Shown one piece after another: positions 1 to 7,395 of a stretch of DNA of 34,360 nt. This DNA comes from Mogibacterium sp. (GTDB lineage Bacteria; Bacillota; Clostridia; Peptostreptococcales; Anaerovoracaceae). Numbering within the stretch: position 1 is the stretch's first letter; every line of letters begins with the position of its first letter. The position numbers and the translations under genes were made by a program. The stretch lies in contig JAFVPI010000013.1 in the NCBI GenBank assembly GCA_017505405.1, forward strand, positions 1 through 34,360, given 5' to 3'. Under the pieces are notes generated by a model. That model was not told the origin of the DNA. It searched no databases and saw only the letters and a list, made by a program, of their open reading frames with translations.

Positions 1-287
1 AGAAGGTTGTTCTCGCGGATCGCTACTGTGGAGAATCTGTCGGCCGTGCCCATCTCGGCAGCTGTCAGCACGACTCCGCGCAGGCAGCCCGCGGCGCACA
101 CGAATATTTCGTGTGCCTCCGGGATGAGCATCCCGGTGTGGACTATGTTCCACGTGCCGCGGGCCGGAGATGAATACTCCAGCCCCGACCTGAACGGCGC
201 CGGGAAGCCCGCGTCCGCGATCCTTACATGTGGGATCTCATCCGCACTCAGCCTTTTATTCTGTTTTTCGTTTACTTTTTTCAGCAT
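1..287 (-). CDS. Nitrogenase component 1-like protein (NifD/NifK-like), N-terminal fragment
   Basis: The reading frame opens with an ATG at 287, overlaps the stop of the upstream NifH-like gene by 7 bases (ATGCTGA) and runs off the window edge with no stop, giving about 95 residues. After a basic N-terminus it contains [20 protein letters not shown] followed by CAAGCLRG and VLTAAEMG. This resembles the P-cluster-type cysteine region near the start of component-1 proteins (NifD, NifE and the nitrogenase-like group). Together with the adjacent Fe protein it should form the catalytic half of a two-component reductase that receives electrons from the NifH-like partner. The substrate is unknown. 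It could instead be a scaffold of the NifE/N kind. The class call is fairly secure from these motifs and the context; the subgroup cannot be assigned from a fragment. Confidence 0.72.
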   Translation of the reverse strand, partial: MLKKVNEKQNKRLSADEIPHVRIADAGFPAPFRSGLEYSSPARGTWNIVHTGMLIPEAHEIFVCAAGCLRGVVLTAAEMGTADRFSTVAIRENNL

Positions 288-1051
288 TTTCTCATTCCCG
301 AATTGCATATCTCAAGGAGCTTCTTAGCCAGCCTGCGGTACTCTCCGGCCATTTCGCTGTCAGGGAAAGCTTCGATGACAGTTTTTCCGAGGTCCTCCGC
401 GTCAGTGACCGTCTCGCTCCTGCTAAGTTCTCCGATCACCTCGGAGTGGATGTCCGAAGCGAGTTCCGCTACCTTCGCGTCCTCATCGCGGACGTTCCTG
501 CGGTTGAGTATGATGCCGCCGAGCGTTGCGTAGCCTCTGTCCTTAAAGCCATCGAGCGCGACTGCTATATTCGCGGCGGCATGGATGGCCATGTTCTCGC
601 CCGAAGTGATCACGAACACCTTGTCGGCATAGCCGCCGCGCATAGGCATCGAAAATCCGCCGCAGACCACATCGCCCAGCACATCATAGATGACGACATC
701 AGGTTTGAATGTCTCATATGCGCCTTTTTCCTTAAGCTTGTCGAGAGCTGCGATGATCCCGCGTCCCGCGCATCCGAGGCCCGGAGTAGGACCGCCGGCC
801 TCCACACAGATGACTCCGCCGTAGCCTTCCTTTACCATATCCGAAAGTTCAAAGGCGTTCTTGCGTTCTCTTACAAGATCGAGCACCGTAGTCATGTCGC
901 CCTGTCCGTGCAGGCTAGATGTCGAGTCAGCTTTAGGATCGCAGCCTATCTGCATCACCTTGTAGCCCATGTCCGCGAGCGCAGCCGACACGTTCGACAC
1001 AGTGGTCGACTTGCCGATCCCGCCTTTTCCGTATACTGCAATTTTAATCAT
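281..1051 (-). CDS. NifH-like nitrogenase iron protein (MgATP-dependent Fe-S reductase)
   Basis: A 256-residue protein, slightly shorter than true NifH (about 270-296). It has the P-loop GKGGIGKST at residues 8-16, switch [10 protein letters not shown] at 36-44, the first [4Fe-4S] ligand Cys94 in GLGCAGRG with the Arg97 that follows it, and the second ligand Cys130 in DVVCGGF. Every residue expected of a dimeric, cluster-bridged, ATP-dependent electron donor is therefore present. In the family such proteins feed electrons one at a time to a component-1 partner; here that partner starts in the next, overlapping frame. The start ATG has an AGGAAGG ribosome binding site, 15 bp after the ABC ATPase stop. 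No full nif gene set is visible, so a nitrogenase-like (group IV/NflH, CfbC-type) role is more likely than nitrogen fixation. Confidence 0.9.
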   Translation of the reverse strand: MIKIAVYGKGGIGKSTTVSNVSAALADMGYKVMQIGCDPKADSTSSLHGQGDMTTVLDLVRERKNAFELSDMVKEGYGGVICVEAGGPTPGLGCAGRGIIAALDKLKEKGAYETFKPDVVIYDVLGDVVCGGFSMPMRGGYADKVFVITSGENMAIHAAANIAVALDGFKDRGYATLGGIILNRRNVRDEDAKVAELASDIHSEVIGELSRSETVTDAEDLGKTVIEAFPDSEMAGEYRRLAKKLLEICNSGMRKC

Positions 1052-1066
1052 TTCGAATCCCTTCCT

Positions 1067-2197
1067 CTATTCGTATGTCGTCTTCACGCTGATGTCAGGG
1101 ATGAGGCTCAGCCTGTGCGAAAGAGCATCGATCTCCGCCGCCGGTCCCTCGAGCATCACGCTTATTATGTATTTTTCGGACCTCCTGTGAGGCAGTCCCA
1201 TCCTGCCTATGAGGAGGTGGTTGTAATCCCTGAACGCGCTGTTTATGAGGGCTGCCCTCTCGTTGCTCCGCATGATCACGGTTATGGAAGCGAGTATCGC
1301 TTCCTCTTTGTGCCCTGCCTTTTCAGAAGCAGCCGCGCCTGCAGCGCCATCTGCCGCTTCCGGAGCGCCGTCTTCTGAGATCCCGACAGCCACGACGTTC
1401 TTCATTATGTTATGCGGCGTCTCCACCTCGCCTATGAGGGCATCGACACCGAAAGCATGGCGTATGTTCTCTTCGGTCACCACGCTCGTAGTATCCCCGA
1501 AGATGCTCCTGCCGTCTTTCGAAAGCATCAGCGCCTTGCCTGCACGCTGGAGCGCGTGTGCCGGGTAGTGCGTGTTGAATATGCACGCGACTCCCTCAGC
1601 CGCAAGGGCGGTCATCGCGTCGAGCACGATGAGCTGGTTCTTGAAGTCCAGATTGGACTCCGGTTCGTCGAGCACCAGTATCTCCGGTTCGGCCGCCATG
1701 GCACGCGCTATGAGCACCATCTGCAGCTCTCCGCCGCTTATCGCGTAGCACGCTTTGTCGGCCAGATGCGATATCCCAAGCCTCTCCATCACACTTTCCG
1801 CGATCTTCATATCTTCAGCGGAAGGAGCGGAAAAAGCGCCTATGCGGCTGCTCCTACCCAGGAGCACGGTCTGGAATGCCGTGTATGAAACCGCGGCCGA
1901 CCTGGCCTGAGGAACGTATGCCATCCTGCGCCAGAGCTTCGAGGCAGGTATGCTACGTATGTCTTCGCCATCGAGAAGGCTGCGTCCGCTCTGCCAGTGG
2001 AGCATGTCCATCATGCACCTGAGAAGCGTAGTCTTTCCCGCCCCGTTAGGTCCCAGCACGGCCAGTATCTCGCCGGGCCCGACCTCTATATTTATATCTT
2101 TGAGTATCTGCGGTCCGCTCTTGTATGCGAAGTTCCCGTTTTCTATCCTGAGAAGAGCCCCGCCGGAACGCGCGTCATTTCTTACCTGTCCGCTCAT
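1067..2197 (-). CDS. FecE/BtuD-type ABC ATPase fused to a C-terminal TM1266-like domain
   Basis: 376 residues from an ATG at 2197 that overlaps the permease stop as ATGA, so the pair is translationally coupled. Residues about 15-260 are a complete iron/cobalamin-type ABC ATPase: Walker A GPNGAGKTT (49-57), Q-loop Gln97, signature ISGGELQ (153-159), Walker B ILVLDEP (173-179) and switch His210. An Ala/Gly/Glu-rich linker (about 272-298) leads to a second domain (299-376) containing IGRMGLP at 330-336. That domain closely resembles the free 81-residue protein at 3414-3659, which belongs to the TM1266 'iron-only hydrogenase system regulator' family. The fusion suggests that transport is gated or sensed by the ACT-like small domain; this is inference. 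A longer frame upstream exists but lies inside the permease gene, so I rejected that start. Confidence 0.88.
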   Translation of the reverse strand: MSGQVRNDARSGGALLRIENGNFAYKSGPQILKDINIEVGPGEILAVLGPNGAGKTTLLRCMMDMLHWQSGRSLLDGEDIRSIPASKLWRRMAYVPQARSAAVSYTAFQTVLLGRSSRIGAFSAPSAEDMKIAESVMERLGISHLADKACYAISGGELQMVLIARAMAAEPEILVLDEPESNLDFKNQLIVLDAMTALAAEGVACIFNTHYPAHALQRAGKALMLSKDGRSIFGDTTSVVTEENIRHAFGVDALIGEVETPHNIMKNVVAVGISEDGAPEAADGAAGAAASEKAGHKEEAILASITVIMRSNERAALINSAFRDYNHLLIGRMGLPHRRSEKYIISVMLEGPAAEIDALSHRLSLIPDISVKTTYE

Positions 2198-3216
2198 ATG
2201 CGCCAGCCTCCGCTTCTTCTCATCAGAACTATGAAGAACGGCGCGCCTATCATGGCAGTCAGTATCGAAACAGGTATCTCCGCTGCGGATATGCTGCGCG
2301 CCAGAGTGTCTACAATTATCATGAATACGGCTCCGAAGCTCACGGATGCCGGTACTATCGAAAGATGGTTGTTGCCGAAGAGCATGCGGCACATGTGAGG
2401 GATCAGAAGTCCCACCCAGCCTACCTGTCCGCACATCGATACGCACGATGCCGTGATGGCAGTCGCCGCCACAACAGTGATTCCCCGCAGGAGCCGGATG
2501 TTTACACCCGATGCCTTCGCTTCATCGTCGGAAAGAGGCAGCAGGTTCATGCGCCATCTTATGAGCATGAAGAGTATAAGGCCGGCTATTATCACCGGCG
2601 CTCCGAGCGCGAGAGTGCGGTAATTTGCCTTGTCGAGACCGCCCATCAGCCAGTAGGTTATGGCCGGGAGCTGGGACTCGGCATCAGCCGCAAACTTTAT
2701 GAAAGATATGAGCGCAGAAAAGAGCGATCCGATCATTATGCCTGAGAGAACTATGTAGCTCAGGCCTCCTCTGTCCCTGCCCGATCCCGCGAGCCAGGTT
2801 AGAGCGACAGCAGCGCCGCCCATAAACAGTCCGAGCAGCTGTATGCCTATCAGGTCGAATCCGAGCAGTATGCCGAGGGCGGCGCCGAAAGCCGCACCGC
2901 TTGCCACGCCCAGCGTGTCCGGTGTCGCGAGCGGATTCGCGAAGAGGCTCTGGAACGCGCATCCGGACACGGAAAGTCCGGCTCCGACCAGCATTGCCAG
3001 GATTATGCGCGGGAGTCTCAGCTGCATCACGGTCTTTTCAATGAGCGCGCTTTCAGCATGTTTGCCGGACAGAGCGGCGCGGAGCACGTCAAAGACCTCG
3101 CCAGGGGCGATCGACATACGTCCGATCCCGAGAGCGATGACTGCTGCAATAAACGGCAGCACAATAAGTATTGCGATCCATGCGGCTCCAAGCCTTCCGT
3201 CTCTTCTGAGGCTCAT
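2194..3216 (-). CDS. FecCD/BtuC-family ABC transporter permease
   Basis: 340 residues with about ten hydrophobic segments, typical of the permeases that import Fe(III)-siderophores, haem or cobalamin. Recognisable family stretches include RLPRIILAMLVGAGLSVSG near residues 68-86, FANPLATPDTLGVASGAA near 92-109, and the coupling-helix region GQVGWVGLLIPHMCR near 264-278. It starts at an ATG with an AAGGA-like site at rather long spacing and overlaps the ATPase by 4 bases. No periplasmic-type binding protein is visible in the window; it may lie downstream beyond the left edge. Because the reductase genes follow immediately, the transported compound may be the substrate, a metal or a cofactor precursor of the nitrogenase-like enzyme. 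Metal-siderophore and corrinoid are equally possible. Confidence 0.9.
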   Translation of the reverse strand: MSLRRDGRLGAAWIAILIVLPFIAAVIALGIGRMSIAPGEVFDVLRAALSGKHAESALIEKTVMQLRLPRIILAMLVGAGLSVSGCAFQSLFANPLATPDTLGVASGAAFGAALGILLGFDLIGIQLLGLFMGGAAVALTWLAGSGRDRGGLSYIVLSGIMIGSLFSALISFIKFAADAESQLPAITYWLMGGLDKANYRTLALGAPVIIAGLILFMLIRWRMNLLPLSDDEAKASGVNIRLLRGITVVAATAITASCVSMCGQVGWVGLLIPHMCRMLFGNNHLSIVPASVSFGAVFMIIVDTLARSISAAEIPVSILTAMIGAPFFIVLMRRSGGWRI

Positions 3217-3266
3217 CTGCTTGATTTGTTTTCCTTTTTTAGTTTTTTTGCGGTGTCCCTACCCTC

Positions 3267-3303
3267 AAATAAAAACAGCCCCGCTCCGTGTGAAGCAAGG
3301 CTG
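3267..3303 (-). terminator. Intrinsic terminator between the TM1266-like gene and the permease
   Basis: Read on the minus strand, CAGCC and GCTTC pair with GGAGC and GGCTG around an ACAC loop, and the run TTTTTATTT follows. It lies about 110 bp after the TM1266-like gene and 50 bp before the permease start. It therefore ends the upstream unit, or could act as an attenuator for the permease-ATPase-nifH-like operon. Confidence 0.75.
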
Positions 3304-3413
3304 CATGGATACAAATATACAGTACGCAAAAAAACGTCCTTTCAAATGATCAGCATCGCATCTTGCTTCGGCCTCAAACCCGGTCCATGGGATTTCGGCT
3401 TCAGGAGGATGTT

Positions 3414-3659
3414 TTAAACTTTGGCGTAGGTCACCTTGGCATTTATACCGTCAAGACGTCCGAGCGCTCCGGTGAGTGAATTGATCTTATCCATCGGTGC
3501 GTCAATGGCTATGCTGATGATGCTTATCCCCTTTTCCTTGTACGGGATCCCCATGCGTCCGATTATATAAGCGGAATACTCATGGAGCAGATCATTCAGC
3601 ATTTCCACCCTGTCGGACTCCGTGACGATAATGCTTATCACGGCGACTCTGGTTTCCAT
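3414..3659 (-). CDS. TM1266-like (iron-only hydrogenase system regulator family) small protein
   Basis: An 81-residue protein starting at the ATG at 3659 behind an AGGAG site; an upstream in-frame start at 3722 has no such site. It fits the small ferredoxin-like/ACT-like fold annotated as 'iron-only hydrogenase system regulator' (TM1266): an N-terminal strand with VISIIV, a helix, the signature IGRMGIP (33-39), then ISIISIAID and a C-terminal strand. The molecular function of the family is not established. The same fold, with IGRMGLP, is fused to the ABC ATPase 1.2 kb downstream, so the two probably arose by duplication and may sense the same signal or form mixed assemblies (inference). Confidence 0.78.
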   Translation of the reverse strand: METRVAVISIIVTESDRVEMLNDLLHEYSAYIIGRMGIPYKEKGISIISIAIDAPMDKINSLTGALGRLDGINAKVTYAKV

Positions 3660-3718
3660 TGTTGATCTCCTGTTTTCAGTTGCATTGTGATTGTAACACA
3701 CAGGCCTCCCCGCGGCAA

Positions 3719-4942
3719 TCATCTGTGTGACTTTACTTTATCAATACTGAGAAATACCACCGCGGCTCCGGCAGCCGTCACCAGCGCTCCCGCGAATGTA
3801 AGAGCCTTTGCTCCGGAAGCGTCAAGTATCCAGCCTCCCGCGAAGCTTGCGATGATAGTTGAGAAAGTAAACATCATAGTGAAGAGAGACTGTCCCTTTA
3901 CCGCCTCTCCCGGGCTCATTATCTCATCTATGTAATACACCATGGCAGGTGTCAGGAGCGCGAATGCCACAAGCTGGAACGCCTGTGCGGCAAACAGCAG
4001 TCCGACAGAACCGGCAAGCCAGCAGACCACGATCTTCCCCAGGAAGCCGACAGACGCGATCTTTATCAGCGTGCGGCTCCGGAAATGCTTCCGTATCGTT
4101 CCGATGAACATCATCGTAGGCATCTCGAGTATGGCCATCAGGGAAAGTATCCTTCCTGTCTGCTCTGTGGTGCCTCCTACTCCGGCTGCTATCTGCGGCA
4201 TATAATTGCTGAGGATGCCATTGCTGAAGAGCAGTCCTGAAAGACCCAGGTTCAGTATGAAGAAGTATTTATTGCGCCCGATGAATGCCCTGAGATCTAT
4301 CCTTTCATCTTCCGCGTCCGTTTCGTCCGGCGCTCTGCCGGTGTGCTCAGCGATCCCGATATCGTTTGCCCTCTTCATTTTTGCGAAGCTGTGCTTTGTA
4401 AGGAAGAGCAGCGCTATGAGCAGCGCGCATGCTGCCTCCATGCATACCGGTATCGACATCTCGCCTTTTTTCTCTACGAGGGTTCCGAGCACGGCCACTA
4501 TGACGGAAAAACCCAGCGAGCCTCCGGCCCTTCCTATACCATAGCTTACCTCAGAGCCGCTTTCGCTGAGCCTGAAGGCAAGCGAATTCAGCAGCGGCTG
4601 GATCAGGGCGTGTACGGCCAGAACGGCCGCGAGAGCTGCAGCCAGCATGAACGATCCGCCGGCGAAAGCAAAGTAACCCATCCCGGTCAGCATCATGAGA
4701 ACTGTCATCCAGACTATGGCGTCGATTATCTTTATCCCCTTTGCCCTGTCCATATGGTCAGCGACAAAAGGCTGCAGTCCCAGCGCCAGCAGATTTGCAG
4801 CAGCCATCGTTATGCCGATGTGCATGTTGCTGTAACCTTTTGCAAGCATAAAAACCGAGGCAAAACTGCCTGTGATACCGTAGATCATCCAGTATGCCCC
4901 GTGTGTTGATGCGTATTCAGCATTAAGTTTTAAAGAATTCAA
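3719..4942 (-). CDS. Major facilitator superfamily transporter
   Basis: 407 residues with about twelve hydrophobic segments and a basic/acidic central loop near residues 195-225 that separates two six-helix halves. The loop after helix 2 reads ADHMDRAKG, an MFS-type loop motif. The start is a TTG at 4942 with a GGAG-like site; the first ATG downstream would cut into helix 1, so I prefer TTG. It is an inner-membrane secondary transporter of unknown substrate and lies 59 bp upstream of the TM1266-like gene. Its neighbours suggest that it moves a small metabolite, perhaps the substrate or product of the thiazoline hydrolase encoded just upstream; that is inference. Confidence 0.82.
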   Translation of the reverse strand: MNSLKLNAEYASTHGAYWMIYGITGSFASVFMLAKGYSNMHIGITMAAANLLALGLQPFVADHMDRAKGIKIIDAIVWMTVLMMLTGMGYFAFAGGSFMLAAALAAVLAVHALIQPLLNSLAFRLSESGSEVSYGIGRAGGSLGFSVIVAVLGTLVEKKGEMSIPVCMEAACALLIALLFLTKHSFAKMKRANDIGIAEHTGRAPDETDAEDERIDLRAFIGRNKYFFILNLGLSGLLFSNGILSNYMPQIAAGVGGTTEQTGRILSLMAILEMPTMMFIGTIRKHFRSRTLIKIASVGFLGKIVVCWLAGSVGLLFAAQAFQLVAFALLTPAMVYYIDEIMSPGEAVKGQSLFTMMFTFSTIIASFAGGWILDASGAKALTFAGALVTAAGAAVVFLSIDKVKSHR

Positions 4943-4963
4943 TATTTATCAGTCTCCAGTCTG

Positions 4964-5656
4964 TCAGAACTCGTCCGGCGAGAACTCCAGAAGGCAATCA
5001 TACGCTTCCTGACCGAAAAGCGCAATATAGTCCGCAACAGCTCTGTCGATCATCGCCTTTGATTCCTCCGGGAAATGCTTGCAGAGCTCATCCGCGACCG
5101 AGCAGTAAATGTGTGCGGTATGGAAATTGAAATCCCTCATGGCGCTTGTGCCGAGCTCAGCCTTTTTGTCCGCTACCATTCTGACTTCTTCTTCACTCAG
5201 CGGCTTTCCCCAGTCGAAATCGCAGCGCTCTCCGCCCCAGCTCATCGATGTGGTAAGAGGTGTGCACACGGCTCCGCATCCGAATCCCTCGTAAACAGCC
5301 GCATCCACATTCACGCAGTACTCGCGCCCGTACTCGAGGATGTCGTATTTCTTCCATGCCTCGCACCAGGCGCACTTTGCGATATATGTCTGATAAGTCG
5401 GCTCTGAGCGGAGCATGCCGAACTCCATCTGTCCCGCATAGTCAGGCTTCCACTCTCCGTATGCCTGGTTTGTCCAGAGGTCGACAGGATCGCCCGCTTT
5501 GCGTGCGCGCTCCGCCATCCTGGCTCCGCGCTCTCTTCCGTAGCGTATCATGCCGTCCTGGATCGCTTTTCTGCCTTCTTCTCCCTTGGCCTCAATGGCT
5601 GCGCGGCTGAGAAAGGCGAACATCATCGCCTGGTTTTCTATCTTAAGTTCTGCCAC
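4964..5656 (-). CDS. Putative L-2-amino-thiazoline-4-carboxylic acid (ATC) hydrolase family protein
   Basis: 230 residues from a GTG start at 5656 behind an AAGGAG site in the preceding 3' end. It resembles the ATC hydrolase family: a helical N-terminus, then KCAWCEAWKKYDILEYG (about 93-109), a YCVNVDAAVYEGF segment and a Cys/Asp-containing stretch GGERCDFDW (about 140-148). Characterised members open the thiazoline ring of L-ATC to N-carbamoyl-L-cysteine on the way to cysteine. Most homologues in anaerobes are uncharacterised, so another cyclic substrate is possible. The gene starts 2 bp after the thioredoxin-reductase-like gene and is almost certainly co-transcribed with it. Confidence 0.68.
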   Translation of the reverse strand: MAELKIENQAMMFAFLSRAAIEAKGEEGRKAIQDGMIRYGRERGARMAERARKAGDPVDLWTNQAYGEWKPDYAGQMEFGMLRSEPTYQTYIAKCAWCEAWKKYDILEYGREYCVNVDAAVYEGFGCGAVCTPLTTSMSWGGERCDFDWGKPLSEEEVRMVADKKAELGTSAMRDFNFHTAHIYCSVADELCKHFPEESKAMIDRAVADYIALFGQEAYDCLLEFSPDEF

Positions 5657-5658
5657 TG

Positions 5659-6519
5659 TTAATTCTCCTTTTCGATCCCGCTGAGATGCTCAAGTATCGC
5701 ATGAGCAGCAACGTTTCCTTCGCCGACCGCCTTCGCTATCTGATACGGCCTGCCCGTGCAGTCGCCCGCAGCGTAGCATCCTTTGAAATTCGTCTCCTGG
5801 CTGCGGCCTACCTTTATATGCGCACCGTCCATCTCAAGGCCCGGGAGCACAGTCGACGGTGCGATGGCAGGCCTCAGTATGAAGATTCCATCCACGTCGA
5901 TCTTAGTCCCGTCAGTGAGCTCTATGGAATCGCACTTCATGCCGCCGTCAAGCTTCTTTACCGGCAGCTTCAGCACCTCCGCATTCTCCGCGTCTGTCTT
6001 ATAGCCGAAGCTCGTGTAGATATACAGCTTGCCGCAGATCTCCTCGAGGTACTTTATGTCATGTTCCATGCGCTCATCCGTGCAGTACACGGCTGCGGTC
6101 TTTCCCTTGTAAAGGAACCCGTCGCATGTAGCGCAGTAGCTTACGCCCGCGCCGAGGAGCCTTGACTCGTTCTCCATCCCCTTAGCAGCAGCGATGCCTG
6201 TTGAAAGCAGCACCGTGCGCGCCTCAAACATCTCGTTGTCTGCGAGGATCATGAAAGTGCCGCCCATGTCGGCGATGTTGGTCACGCGCTTGTCCACAGG
6301 CTCGAGCCCCATCTCTGCAGCCTGCTCGCGGAACTTCTTGTTCAGATCAGATCCAGAAACCATGGCAACGCCCGGATAATTCGCGATCTTTTCTGACTTG
6401 CCTACCTTGTCGCTCAGCTCATTTGAGCCGAACCAGATGATCTCCTTGTTGTGGAGCTTCAGCGTAAGAGCTGCGGAAAGGCCCGCAGGTCCGGTCCCGA
6501 TAATTGCTACATCAAACAT
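5659..6519 (-). CDS. Thioredoxin reductase-like flavoprotein without a canonical NADPH motif
   Basis: 286 residues from the ATG at 6519 behind AAAGGGG; the longer frame upstream runs through an inverted repeat and was rejected. It has the FAD-binding GTGPAG (8-13), the redox-active CATC (129-132) and the second FAD motif AAGDCTG (250-256), as in TrxB. In TrxB the CxxC domain continues into an NADPH-binding GGGDSA-type motif. Here the equivalent stretch reads GKTAAVYCTDER (138-149), so that fingerprint is missing, and the protein is shorter than the usual 305-320. Pyridine-nucleotide-independent, ferredoxin-linked thioredoxin reductases (FFTR) are known in clostridia and are the best precedent. 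It may reduce a partner of the neighbouring system. Confidence 0.83.
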   Translation of the reverse strand: MFDVAIIGTGPAGLSAALTLKLHNKEIIWFGSNELSDKVGKSEKIANYPGVAMVSGSDLNKKFREQAAEMGLEPVDKRVTNIADMGGTFMILADNEMFEARTVLLSTGIAAAKGMENESRLLGAGVSYCATCDGFLYKGKTAAVYCTDERMEHDIKYLEEICGKLYIYTSFGYKTDAENAEVLKLPVKKLDGGMKCDSIELTDGTKIDVDGIFILRPAIAPSTVLPGLEMDGAHIKVGRSQETNFKGCYAAGDCTGRPYQIAKAVGEGNVAAHAILEHLSGIEKEN

Positions 6520-6547
6520 AAATACCCCTTTCATAACCAGTGTTGCA

Positions 6548-6697
6548 GAAGACTCAAAAGTATCCGAGCGAGGGGCCAATTTGCAGCCGGTTGCGAGGGG
6601 AGAGCGAGCAGTCTTGCTGCGAAGCTCGAGCCCGAAACCGTTGCGTCGCAAATTTTGAGCCGAGAGGCGTACCCGAGCGAGGAACTTTTGAGGCTTC
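6548..6697. repeat. Long imperfect inverted repeat (150 bp) filling the gap after the second hypB
   Basis: The ends GAAGACTCAAAAGT (6548-6561) and ACTTTTGAGGCTTC (6684-6697) are complementary with one mismatch. Nested inside, AATTTGC near 6579 pairs with GCAAATT near 6648, and an apical stem GAGC/GCTC lies near 6602-6627. A direct repeat CCGAGCGAGG also occurs at about 6564 and 6673. The element begins 2 bp after a stop codon and ends 28 bp before the next start. Confidence 0.7.
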
Positions 6698-6699
6698 AG

Positions 6700-7380
6700 T
6701 TACAGTGCCTTTGACAGCTCTACCTGACGGCGGAGCCAGCTGAGCCATGCGTCGAAGCCTTCGCCTGTCTTTGCAGATACGAAGAACACCTCTGACAGCG
6801 GATTCAGCGCGTGTACTCTCTCAACGAATGCCTCATCATCGAAGGCGAAGAATTTACGCGTATCTGTCTTGTTTACCAGAACAGCCTGTGTGACCGTGAA
6901 CATCAGAGGATACTTCAGCGGCTTGTCGTCGCCTTCAGGCACCGAAAGTATCTCAATATTGATGTTTGCTCCGGTATCCTGCTCGGCAGTGCAGACAAGG
7001 TTGCCTACATTTTCAAGGAATACGATGTCGAGATCCTCTGTGTCGAACTCGTTGATCGCTGCCTGTGTCATCGCAGCATCCATGCAGCACTCGCCGCCAG
7101 TATGGATCTGCATAGAACGGACTCCCGCCTCAGCCATCTTCTCGGCATCGACTGTCGCCTCTATGTCGGCCTCCATTACGCCTATATTATATTCACCGCC
7201 CAGTTCTTTGATGGTGCGCAGGAGCGTGGTCGTCTTGCCGGCTCCCGGCGATGCCATAACGTTCACCATGAAGGTCCCGTTTGCCTTGTTCTGCGCCCTT
7301 ACTTCCGCGGCGATCCGGTCATTTTCTTCGAAAATGCCTACGTTTACGTCTATTACTCTTACATTATTATTTTCTGACAT
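6700..7380 (-). CDS. HypB-family GTPase, second copy (Cys-Cys variant)
   Basis: 226 residues of the SIMIBI-class HypB nickel metallochaperone GTPase. The P-loop is SPGAGKT (44-50), the guanine-specificity motif NKTD (170-173), and ENVGNLVC (123-130) carries a cysteine at a known metal-site position. In HypB the metal-binding pair after TGG is Cys-His; here it is Cys98-Cys99 in GGECCMD, so the histidine is replaced. It sits 15 bp downstream of another HypB that keeps Cys-His. Neither has a long N-terminal His-rich region. No hypA, hypC-F, hydrogenase or urease gene is in the window. The paralogue may deliver a different metal or a different target; this is inference. Confidence 0.88.
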   Translation of the reverse strand: MSENNNVRVIDVNVGIFEENDRIAAEVRAQNKANGTFMVNVMASPGAGKTTTLLRTIKELGGEYNIGVMEADIEATVDAEKMAEAGVRSMQIHTGGECCMDAAMTQAAINEFDTEDLDIVFLENVGNLVCTAEQDTGANINIEILSVPEGDDKPLKYPLMFTVTQAVLVNKTDTRKFFAFDDEAFVERVHALNPLSEVFFVSAKTGEGFDAWLSWLRRQVELSKAL

Positions 7381-7395
7381 GTCTGTTTCCCCATT

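Noticed and set aside
281-1051. True nitrogenase (nitrogen fixation)
   Set aside because: The Fe protein is short and is linked to a metal/cofactor-type importer; no nifB, nifE/N or nif regulators are seen. This cannot be fully excluded because the window ends inside the operon.
230-1378. Long plus-strand open frame opposite the NifH-like gene
   Set aside because: It is the antisense shadow of a gene with full family motifs on the minus strand; the translation is rich in His/Arg/Ser and matches no family.
2198-2446. Upstream extension of the ABC ATPase
   Set aside because: It overlaps the permease C-terminus out of frame and has no start signals; the ATGA overlap at 2197 is the normal arrangement.
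3217-3413. Cobalamin or other metabolite riboswitch ahead of the FecCD permease
   Set aside because: None of the conserved boxes I know (B12 box, TPP, FMN, SAM, Moco) can be found; only a terminator and an unassigned leader remain.
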